This document shows positions 15,603 through 23,402 of a DNA stretch of 64,000 bases, piece after piece. Position 1 is the first letter of the stretch. Each line of letters starts with the position of its first letter. Location: positions 23,787 through 87,786 of the forward strand of contig DATJOJ010000053.1 in assembly GCA_035507035.1 (NCBI GenBank), in the 5' to 3' direction. Below the pieces are notes generated by a model. It was not told the DNA's origin and searched no databases. It was given only the letters and a program-made list of their open reading frames with translations. The stretch comes from DATJOJ01 sp035507035 (GTDB lineage: Bacteria > Acidobacteriota > Terriglobia > Terriglobales > Acidobacteriaceae). Position numbers and translations under genes: made by a program.

Positions 15603-18335
15603 ATGCAATTGTCTATGATGGAAGATATTCCCACAGTGAGGATGGAGATGGCAGCCGTGGCTGAGACCCAGACGAACGGACTGGAAGTGCTTGAAACCCG
15701 CGAATGGCTGGATTCGCTGGACTATGTCTTGTCAAAGGGCGGTCCGGAGCGGGCTGGCCGCTTGTTGCAACAGCTCTCTTTGCATGCCCGGCGCGCCGCC
15801 GGGGTCAATCTGCCATTCACCGCGACCACGCCCTACCAGAACACGATCCCTTCCATGCAGCAGGCGCCGTTCCCGGGCAGTCAAGAGATGGAGCGCCGCA
15901 TCAAGAGTTTAGTCCGCTGGAATGCACTGGCGATGGTGGTTCGAGCCAACAAACTTCAGGAAGGTATTGGCGGGCACATCTCTACGTACGCTTCAGCAGC
16001 AACGCTTTATGAAGTCGCTTTCAATCATTTTCTGCGTGCCCAGACAGAGAATGGCGATCGCGACATCGTTTACTTCCAGGGACACGCAGCGCCGGGCATG
16101 TATGCGCGCGCATATCTTGAGGGCCGCATACCAAAAGAGAAGCTGGAAAATTTTCGCCGCGAACTTAAGCCCGGCGGTGGCCTTTCGTCGTATCCGCATC
16201 CCTGGCTCATGCCCGATTTCTGGGAGTTCCCCACGGTTTCGATGGGACTCGGTCCGATCCAGGCCATCTACCAGGCGCGCTTCATGCGCTACCTGGAAAA
16301 TCGCGGGCTGAAGGAAGCCAAAGGCGGCAAGGTCTGGGCATTTCTCGGTGATGGCGAGATGGACGAACCGGAAGCGCTAGGCTCTATCACGCTCGCCTCT
16401 CGCGAGCGTCTCGACAACCTGATTTTCGTGGTCAATTGCAATCTCCAGCGACTGGACGGCCCGGTTCGCGGCAACGGAAAAATTATTCAGGAATTGGAAG
16501 CCATCTTCCGCGGCGCCGGGTGGAATGTCATCAAAGTGATCTGGGGCGGAGACTGGGATAGCCTTATCCGCAGCGATCGCGATGGGTTACTCGTTCGCCG
16601 CATGGGCGAGATCACCGACGGTCAATATCAGAAATATTTCGTCGAAAGCGGAGCATACTTCCGGCAGAACTTCTTTGGCACGGACCCTCGCTTGCTCAAA
16701 ATGGTCGAGCACCTTTCCGATGAGCAACTGGCTCGGATGAGGCTCGGCGGCCACGATCCCATCAAAGTTCATGCCGCTTACAAAGCTGCGGTCGAGCACG
16801 AGGGTTCGCCGACGATCATTCTCGCGAAGACGATCAAAGGTTACGGATTAGGCGAAGCGGGCGAAGGCAAGAACATCACCCATCAGCAGAAAAAGCTGAA
16901 CGACGATGAACTCTGGCTCTTCCGCTCTCGATTTGGGATTCCCATCGCCGACGACGAGTTGCATGAGGCGCCCTTCTATCGTCCCGCCGACGATAGTCCG
17001 GAAGTTACCTACATGCAGGAGCGCCGGAAGCAACTCGGGGGATATCTGCCCCAGCGCAAACTGCGCTCAAAACCGATTCAGCCGGTGTCGGAATCGCATT
17101 TCGAGGAGTTCTATAAGGGTACGGAAGGACGCGAAGTTTCCACGACCATGGTTTTCGTGCGGCTGCTCGCAAAATTGCTTCGCGACCCCGAGATCGGCAA
17201 ACTCATCGTGCCCATCATTCCTGATGAGGCGCGCACTTTCGGCATGGAAGCGCTGTTCCGGCAAGTGGGAATTTATTCGAGCGTTGGGCAGCTCTACGAA
17301 CCGGTCGACATGGACACGCTGCTTTACTACAAGGAAGCACTGAATGGGCAGATCCTCGAAGAGGGTATCACCGAAGCCGGATCGATGTGCTCGTTCATTG
17401 CCTCCGGCACAGCCTACGTCACATACGGCATCAACACCATTCCCTTCTTTATTTATTACTCCATGTTCGGCTTTCAACGGATTGGCGATTTGATCTGGGC
17501 TGCAGCCGACATGCGCACGCACGGATTCTTGATCGGCGGCACTGCAGGTAGAACTACGCTGGCAGGCGAAGGCTTGCAGCATCAGGACGGTCACAGCCAC
17601 GTGTTGGCGCTTCCCATTCCGAATCTGCTCGCCTACGATCCCGCATTTGCGTACGAGATTGCCGTAATTATTCAAGACGGCATCAAGCGCATGTACGTCG
17701 ATCAGGAACCGATCTTTTATTACCTGACGGTCACCAACGAACCGCTCCCCATGCCGGAAATGCCGGCCAACGGCGATGTTCGCGAGGGGATTTTGAAAGG
17801 TCTGTATCGCTTCAAGGCATCGCAGAAAAAAGATGCCAAGCTCCGCGCTCAGCTCTTCGGCAGTGGAACCATCATGTACGAAGTTCTTAAAGCGCAAGAA
17901 ATCCTCGAAGAACGATACGGTGTTGCAGCAGACGTTTGGAGCGTAACCAGCTACAAAGAGCTGTATCGGAATGGCAATGATTGCGAGCGCTGGAACATGC
18001 TGCATCCCGGCGAGAAACCGCGCGTGCCTTATGTGACCCAGTGTTTGAAGGATGCGCCGGGTGTGTTGGTCGCGGCGTCGGACTACATGAAAGTGCTGCC
18101 GGAATCCATTTCGCAATGGTTGCCGCGACGCCTGACTTCCCTGGGCACGGATGGCTTCGGCCGAAGTGAGAATCGAGCTTCATTGCGCGACTTCTTCGAA
18201 GTCGATGCCAAGCATATAGTGCTGGCGACGTTGCATGCATTGGCGCAGGAAGGGCAAGTTGGACGTGATCTGCCTGAGCAGGCGATTCACGATCTTGGAA
18301 TCAACGCAGAGAAGAGAAATCCGGCGATCAGCTAG
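15603..18335 (+). CDS. aceE: Pyruvate dehydrogenase E1 component, homodimeric type
   Basis: 910 residues, close to the 887 of E. coli AceE. Thiamine-diphosphate enzyme that decarboxylates pyruvate and transfers the acetyl group to the lipoyl domains of E2. The thiamine/Mg motif is seen as GDGEMDEPEALG ending in NCNLQ, with the family segments GHISTYASAATLYEVAFNHF and HQDGHSHVL. The first ATG was used; ATGs at 15618 and 15621 (MMEDIPT) are alternatives and none has a clear Shine-Dalgarno. It is the first gene of the aceE-aceF-(GIY-YIG)-lpdA unit. Confidence 0.95.
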   Translation: MQLSMMEDIPTVRMEMAAVAETQTNGLEVLETREWLDSLDYVLSKGGPERAGRLLQQLSLHARRAAGVNLPFTATTPYQNTIPSMQQAPFPGSQEMERRIKSLVRWNALAMVVRANKLQEGIGGHISTYASAATLYEVAFNHFLRAQTENGDRDIVYFQGHAAPGMYARAYLEGRIPKEKLENFRRELKPGGGLSSYPHPWLMPDFWEFPTVSMGLGPIQAIYQARFMRYLENRGLKEAKGGKVWAFLGDGEMDEPEALGSITLASRERLDNLIFVVNCNLQRLDGPVRGNGKIIQELEAIFRGAGWNVIKVIWGGDWDSLIRSDRDGLLVRRMGEITDGQYQKYFVESGAYFRQNFFGTDPRLLKMVEHLSDEQLARMRLGGHDPIKVHAAYKAAVEHEGSPTIILAKTIKGYGLGEAGEGKNITHQQKKLNDDELWLFRSRFGIPIADDELHEAPFYRPADDSPEVTYMQERRKQLGGYLPQRKLRSKPIQPVSESHFEEFYKGTEGREVSTTMVFVRLLAKLLRDPEIGKLIVPIIPDEARTFGMEALFRQVGIYSSVGQLYEPVDMDTLLYYKEALNGQILEEGITEAGSMCSFIASGTAYVTYGINTIPFFIYYSMFGFQRIGDLIWAAADMRTHGFLIGGTAGRTTLAGEGLQHQDGHSHVLALPIPNLLAYDPAFAYEIAVIIQDGIKRMYVDQEPIFYYLTVTNEPLPMPEMPANGDVREGILKGLYRFKASQKKDAKLRAQLFGSGTIMYEVLKAQEILEERYGVAADVWSVTSYKELYRNGNDCERWNMLHPGEKPRVPYVTQCLKDAPGVLVAASDYMKVLPESISQWLPRRLTSLGTDGFGRSENRASLRDFFEVDAKHIVLATLHALAQEGQVGRDLPEQAIHDLGINAEKRNPAIS

Positions 18336-18336
18336 G

Positions 18337-18369
18337 CTCTCCGTGTTCCCCTGTGATCTCTGCGTTTAA
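18337..18369 (+). repeat. Degenerate CTCYGYGTT-like short repeat between aceE and aceF
   Basis: CTCTCCGTGTTCC is followed by CTGTGATCTCTGCGTTT, giving two or three imperfect copies of a CTCYGYGTT unit in the short aceE-aceF gap. Similar sequence is often seen between genes of related bacteria from memory; a genome count would test that. Confidence 0.35.
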
Positions 18370-18388
18370 GTTTTATTGAAAAAAGATT

Positions 18389-20116
18389 ATGACTGAATTC
18401 AAGCTCCCGGAACTCGGCGAGAATATCGATCAGGGCGATCTGGTTCGGTTAATGATTTCGCCCGGGGCAACTATCGCCGAGGGACAGCCGGTCATGGAAC
18501 TCGAGACCGACAAAGCCGTCGTGGAAGTGCCGTCGTCCATCAGCGGCACGGTGAAAGAAGTTCGCGTCAAGCAAGGCGAAAAAGTTAAGGTTGGGCAGGT
18601 CATTTTCACGGTGGATAATGGAGCACGGGGATCCTCGCCCAAGCAAGAAGCTGCAGCCAAGCCGGCTCCCAAGTTTGAATCTCAGGCCACACCAAGTCCT
18701 CCGGCTGCACCTGACGCGAGCTCTGTTGCCAAGCCCGCCCGTCGTGCAACCGATAGCACGATCTCCACCGAGTTCAAGCTTCCAGAACTTGGAGAGAACA
18801 TTTCGGAAGGCGATTTGGTCCGACTGATGATCTCTCCTGGAATGAAAGTTTCTGACGGTCAGCCGGTAATGGAGTTGGAAACCGACAAAGCTGTCGTTGA
18901 AGTTCCGTCATCAGTCACCGGTGTGGTCAAGGATGTCCGTGTTAAGCAGGGTGAAAAGATCAAAGTTGGACAGGTGATTTTCACGTTAGAAGGGGCAACG
19001 GCTCCTGCGCCGGCACGCCCCAAGCACGTGCCGGTGGAGCATGTTTCCGGGCAGCATGCAGCGCGGCTTGCGTTTCAGGCCGCCATTCAGGCGGAAGGAA
19101 AAACCGAAGAGCAGGCTCTGCCTCCGGATCAGCCAGCGCAGAAGCTTCCCGCCTTCAGCATGCCCACGCAGTTAGACAAGGTAATCGGCGCCGGCCACAG
19201 CGAGCCGGTGCCGGCTGCGCCGCACGTTCGACGGCTATCTCGCGAATTGGGAATCGATATCCACGATGTGAAAGGCAAGGGGCCCGGAGGCCGCATCAGC
19301 GAAGACGACGTGAAAGCTCATTCCAAATCTTTGCTGACTTCTATTGCAGCCGCAGCCCAGGCGCCGCGCGGCGCCCAGTTCGCCCAGCCCGAACTGCCGG
19401 ACTTCACAAGATGGGGCAAGACTGAGCGCGTTTCTATCCGTGGAGTTCGGCGGAAGACTGCTGAGCATCTGTGGCAAGCCTGGACCACGGTTCCCCATGT
19501 CACACAAAATGACAAAGCCGACATTACCGAGCTCGAGCAGTTGCGCGCGCGCTTCGCGCCTAAGGCCGAAGAAGCCGGCGGCAAAATGACCGTGACCGCG
19601 ATCGCGCTGAAAGTCTGCGCCTCGGCGCTGAAGATCTTTCCGCAATTCAATGCCAGCATTGATCTGGCGAAGGACGAGATTATTTACAAGCAGTACGTGA
19701 ATATTGGCGTAGCTGTGGATACGGAGCGCGGCCTGCTTGTGCCGGTGATTCGCGACGTGGATAAAAAGAATATTGTTGAGCTGGCCGCCGAACTGACGCA
19801 GTTATCGAAAAAAGCGCGCGAGAAAAAGTTGACGCTAAGCGACATGGAGGGCGGCACCTTCACCATCACGAACCTTGGTGGCATCGGCGGGACAGGATTT
19901 TCCCCGATCATTAACTACCCCGAGGTCGCAATCCTCGGATTGTCGCGCTCGAGCACGGAACCGGTTTGGTTGAACGGAAAATTCGAACCGCGCCTGGTGC
20001 TGCCGTTGTCGCTTTCGTATGATCATCGTTTGATCGACGGCGCCGATGCGGCGCGATTCTTACGCTGGATCGCGGAGGCGTTTGAGCAGCCGTTCTTGTT
20101 GTCAGTGCAAGGATAA
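18389..20116 (+). CDS. aceF: Dihydrolipoamide acetyltransferase (E2) with two lipoyl domains
   Basis: 575 residues. Two tandem lipoyl domains (about 1-75 and 128-204) are nearly identical, each with the lipoylated Lys in the ETDKAVVEVPSS motif, joined by an Ala/Pro linker. A peripheral subunit-binding domain follows (APHVRRLSRELGIDIHDVKGKGPGGRISEDDV, about 274-306). The catalytic acyltransferase domain ends with the active-site motif DHRLIDG. The near identity of the two lipoyl units points to a recent internal duplication or gene conversion. A weak A-rich leader precedes the ATG. Confidence 0.95.
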   Translation: MTEFKLPELGENIDQGDLVRLMISPGATIAEGQPVMELETDKAVVEVPSSISGTVKEVRVKQGEKVKVGQVIFTVDNGARGSSPKQEAAAKPAPKFESQATPSPPAAPDASSVAKPARRATDSTISTEFKLPELGENISEGDLVRLMISPGMKVSDGQPVMELETDKAVVEVPSSVTGVVKDVRVKQGEKIKVGQVIFTLEGATAPAPARPKHVPVEHVSGQHAARLAFQAAIQAEGKTEEQALPPDQPAQKLPAFSMPTQLDKVIGAGHSEPVPAAPHVRRLSRELGIDIHDVKGKGPGGRISEDDVKAHSKSLLTSIAAAAQAPRGAQFAQPELPDFTRWGKTERVSIRGVRRKTAEHLWQAWTTVPHVTQNDKADITELEQLRARFAPKAEEAGGKMTVTAIALKVCASALKIFPQFNASIDLAKDEIIYKQYVNIGVAVDTERGLLVPVIRDVDKKNIVELAAELTQLSKKAREKKLTLSDMEGGTFTITNLGGIGGTGFSPIINYPEVAILGLSRSSTEPVWLNGKFEPRLVLPLSLSYDHRLIDGADAARFLRWIAEAFEQPFLLSVQG

Positions 20117-20143
20117 TCTCGAAGAAAGATAATCGCATACGCC

Positions 20144-21010
20144 ATGAGCGAAAGCGGCGAGCAGTTCTACGTCTACGTCTATATCGATCCGCGCAACTTT
20201 CAGGCTTTCTACTACGGCAAAGGTCAGGGTTCTAGGCAATTTTCCCACCTGCTAGACAGCACTGACTGCGAAAAAACAACCAGGATTAACGAAATGCGAA
20301 AAGAAGGTCTGGAGCCGATAATACGAGTGGTAGCAAAGGGGCTGACCGAGGAACAAGCCCTGCTTGTGGAGAAGACGCTAATTTGGAGCTCTCGCGGGCT
20401 GTCGAATGTCGCAACTGGCCACTTCGGCGACAAGTTCAGGCCACTTAATACGTTGCATCGTAGACTCCCGGACTTCGATTACCGAAATCAAATCCACTAC
20501 TTCAATGTTGGCGATGGCAAGCACCGATCCTGGGAAGACAATGTGAAGTACTGCTACTTGGGTGCTGGCCAAGGGAAGGCTTTCCGGGATGCGATACGCG
20601 GACTGCATCCTGGAGATATAGTTGTCGCCCGCTTGAACAAAGTAGGGTACGTCGGAATCGGCCGGGTGATGTCTGAGGCGACGCCCGCGAGAGACTTTAG
20701 GGTACCGAAATTCGCTGCCAGCGCGCAGGATTGTGGGAAACTCCTCGTTGATTTGGGGCTTAAACCCGCCATCAAGGACCACTTGATTGATGACATAAAG
20801 TGCGAATATATGGTTGCCGTGAAGTGGATTAGAACAGTAGGCCGGTCGAAAGGATACTGGGAGAAGAATGCGGGGCTTTTCGCACAGAGGGGAATTACGC
20901 GTGCCAGCCTTGCCAATCAGAGGAGAACGATTCAATTCGTGCAGCGTTGTTTTGGCGTCAATCTGGAAGAGCTGGCAAATGAGAACGAAGAAATTCTGTT
21001 TGAGGTGTAA
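20144..21010 (+). CDS. GIY-YIG nuclease-like protein with C-terminal PUA/EVE-like domain
   Basis: 288 residues. Residues 8-95 match the LEM-3/COG3680 type of GIY-YIG nuclease: YVYVYIDP then FYYGKGQGSR (the two short motifs and catalytic Arg, residues 9-31), with the metal-binding Glu at 76 (ALLVEKTLI). Residues 116-190 (HYFNVGDGKHRSWEDN, GLHPGDIVVARLNKVGYVGIG) look like the PUA-like, EVE-type modules that often read modified bases or RNA in restriction enzymes. It sits between aceF and lpdA on the same strand, and its bases are visibly richer in A/T than the flanks, which suggests acquired DNA. It has no pyruvate dehydrogenase role that can be read from sequence. Confidence 0.7.
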   Translation: MSESGEQFYVYVYIDPRNFQAFYYGKGQGSRQFSHLLDSTDCEKTTRINEMRKEGLEPIIRVVAKGLTEEQALLVEKTLIWSSRGLSNVATGHFGDKFRPLNTLHRRLPDFDYRNQIHYFNVGDGKHRSWEDNVKYCYLGAGQGKAFRDAIRGLHPGDIVVARLNKVGYVGIGRVMSEATPARDFRVPKFAASAQDCGKLLVDLGLKPAIKDHLIDDIKCEYMVAVKWIRTVGRSKGYWEKNAGLFAQRGITRASLANQRRTIQFVQRCFGVNLEELANENEEILFEV

Positions 21011-21019
21011 AGGACCGCA

Positions 21020-22441
21020 ATGACCAATACCTCTAATACTCGTATTGCAGTTGTCGGCGGCGGGCCGGGCGGATACGCGGCAGCATTCTTAGCCGCCGAC
21101 CTCGGCCTGAAAGTCACCTTAATTGACAAAGAGATCAACCCGGGTGGGGTGTGCCTCTATCGCGGTTGCATCCCGTCAAAATCGCTCCTCCACGTTGCCA
21201 AGCTCATCGATGAATCCCGTCACGCCAAAGATTGGGGCATCGAATATGCGGATCCGAAGATCGACGTAGACCGTTTGCGCTCCTGGAAAGAAGGCGTGAT
21301 CAAGAAGCTCACCGGCGGACTGGGGCAGCTTTCGAAACAGCGAAAGGTCGAATATATCCAGGGAACGGCCGGGTTCGAGAATTCGAATACTCTGCGGGTC
21401 AGCCGCGCCAATGGCGTTACGGATTCGCTGAGCTTCGACCGTGTCGTGATTGCGACCGGATCACGCCCAGCGATTATTCCTACGCTGAAGCTCGACACGC
21501 CGCGCATGATGGATTCGACTTCGGCACTGGATTTGAGAGATGTACCAGGCAGTTTGTTGGTCATTGGTGGTGGATACATTGGCCTGGAGCTAGGCACGGT
21601 TTACGCCGCGCTCGGCTCGAAGGTTTCTGTGGTCGAAATGCTCCCCGGCCTTTTGCCCGGGGCGGACCGCGATTTGGTGCTCCCTTTACACAAGCGTGTC
21701 GAGAAAAGTTTCGAGTCAATCATGCTGAATACGACGGTTTCTTCGGTGAAGTTGGAAGCCAACGGAATTCGCGTGACCTTTGATGGCGCCGAGGTCAAGG
21801 ACAAAGAGAAAGTTTTTGACAAAGTGCTGGTTTCAGTCGGACGAAAACCAAATTCTGAGATTCCGGGGCTGGAGAAAACGCAGGTTAAAATCGGCCCGCG
21901 TGGATTCATTCAAGTCAACAAACAACTCCAGACGGATGATCCCGCGATTTACGCGATCGGCGACGTGGTCGGTGAGCCGATGCTCGCGCACAAGGCCATG
22001 CATGAAGGACGCACCGCGGCTGAGGCGATTGCGGGCCACAAAGTCGCGTTTGAGCCACATGCAATTCCAGCGGTCGTTTTCACCGATCCCGAAGTCGCCT
22101 GGGCAGGACTGACGGAAACCCAAGCCCAGAAAGACGGCCGCGAAGTCAAAGTTGCGCGCTTCCCTTGGGCTGCATCGGGACGCGCCACGACCATCGACCG
22201 AACTGAAGGTATGACCAAGCTGATCTTCGACCCGAAGACCGAGCGCGTGCTGGGCGTGGGAATCGTCGGCGTGAACGCGGGTGAGATGATTTCTGAGGGA
22301 GTGCTCGCGATCGAGATGGCCGCGACGGCGACCGACTTGGAGCTGACGATTCATCCCCATCCGACCTTATCGGAGACGGTCATGGAGTCGGCGGAGATGT
22401 TCTTCGGAACCAGCACGGATGTGTATCGGCCGAAGCGGTAG
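21020..22441 (+). CDS. lpdA: Dihydrolipoamide dehydrogenase (E3)
   Basis: 473 residues. FAD enzyme that reoxidises dihydrolipoamide on E2 and reduces NAD+. The FAD dinucleotide fold GGGPGGYAAA is near the N-terminus, the redox disulfide is in GGVCLYRGCIPSKS, the NAD fold is GGGYIGLE, and the C-terminal His-Glu pair is in HPHPTLSE. AAAGGA lies five bases before the ATG, immediately after the stop of the GIY-YIG gene, so the insertion left lpdA its own ribosome-binding site. Confidence 0.96.
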   Translation: MTNTSNTRIAVVGGGPGGYAAAFLAADLGLKVTLIDKEINPGGVCLYRGCIPSKSLLHVAKLIDESRHAKDWGIEYADPKIDVDRLRSWKEGVIKKLTGGLGQLSKQRKVEYIQGTAGFENSNTLRVSRANGVTDSLSFDRVVIATGSRPAIIPTLKLDTPRMMDSTSALDLRDVPGSLLVIGGGYIGLELGTVYAALGSKVSVVEMLPGLLPGADRDLVLPLHKRVEKSFESIMLNTTVSSVKLEANGIRVTFDGAEVKDKEKVFDKVLVSVGRKPNSEIPGLEKTQVKIGPRGFIQVNKQLQTDDPAIYAIGDVVGEPMLAHKAMHEGRTAAEAIAGHKVAFEPHAIPAVVFTDPEVAWAGLTETQAQKDGREVKVARFPWAASGRATTIDRTEGMTKLIFDPKTERVLGVGIVGVNAGEMISEGVLAIEMAATATDLELTIHPHPTLSETVMESAEMFFGTSTDVYRPKR

Positions 22442-22449
22442 CTCGACAA

Positions 22450-23376
22450 ATGAAAGCGCGGTTTCTGATCTCACTTCTGATCGGCTGCGCCAGCGGCTTG
22501 CTTTGCTGGCTCATCCACTTGGGTCCCGATCCCAACGATTTTGCCTGGTCGCTCCAGGCCACCCGGTTTCTGATATCTGGTCGTGATCCCTATGCTGCCG
22601 CTTTTTCCGCCGCTCGCGGCACCTATCCCATCACCGTCGCGCCGTTTGCTCTCCCATTTCTCTGGGCAGGGCCGCAGTTGGCCGGCGCGCTGTTTTTCGG
22701 TGTCAGTTCCGCCCTCTTGGCTTTCGGCCTGAGCCGCAGCAGTTATACTCGCTTGCTGATTTTTTGCGCGTTCCCCTACTGGATGGCCATGCTGTGTGTG
22801 CAGTGGTCCCCGCTGGTAATGGCCGCCGCGCTTTTCTCCTGGCTGCTGCCGGCGACGTTGGCGAAACCGCAAATCGGACTTCCCATAGGCCTGACGCACC
22901 TTAGCCGTTCGGGGGTCATCGCCAGCGCTGCCTTGGCGGTCGCCAGTTTATTGTGGATGCCCGATTGGCCAGTCCACTGGCTCTCCCATATCGACTGGCC
23001 CCATTTTGTGCCCATGTTCGTGTTGCCTTTGGGGCCGGCTTTGATTTTGGGCTTGTGGTGTCGCCGTGACCCGGACGCACATCTGCTTCTACTGACCTCG
23101 CTGACTCCTCAGCACTGGTTTTACGACAGTTTCATCCTCTGGTTGATTCCAAAATCGCGGCGCGAGATCCTTGCGACCTGTCTCCTTAGCTGGGGGGCGG
23201 GAGTGTGGCGTATTCTTCACACTCCCCGTACTCGTGCAGAATTTGGAGTGGCCGCCGTTGCTTGGATTTATTTGCCGATGTTGGCGATTGTGATATGGCG
23301 GTACGCCGCGGCTCGCTCCTGGTTGGGAAGCATCGAAGTCGCCGACACGTTTGCCGCGTCCAGCTATACTGAATAG
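22450..23376 (+). CDS. Multi-span membrane protein, GT-C glycosyltransferase-like
   Basis: 308 residues with eight or so hydrophobic segments. The start (DPNDFAWSLQATRFLISGRDPYAAAF) has the acidic residue followed by a G-x-DPY motif seen at the first external loop of DUF2029/GT87-type polyprenyl-phosphate-dependent mannosyltransferases. The rest is shorter than typical members and no second signature was recognised. It follows lpdA by eight bases but its function is unlikely to be linked. A divergent or partial GT-C enzyme is the best guess. Confidence 0.5.
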   Translation: MKARFLISLLIGCASGLLCWLIHLGPDPNDFAWSLQATRFLISGRDPYAAAFSAARGTYPITVAPFALPFLWAGPQLAGALFFGVSSALLAFGLSRSSYTRLLIFCAFPYWMAMLCVQWSPLVMAAALFSWLLPATLAKPQIGLPIGLTHLSRSGVIASAALAVASLLWMPDWPVHWLSHIDWPHFVPMFVLPLGPALILGLWCRRDPDAHLLLLTSLTPQHWFYDSFILWLIPKSRREILATCLLSWGAGVWRILHTPRTRAEFGVAAVAWIYLPMLAIVIWRYAAARSWLGSIEVADTFAASSYTE

Positions 23377-23402
23377 CTCTCACACATCATGGAGGCATAA
23401 CC

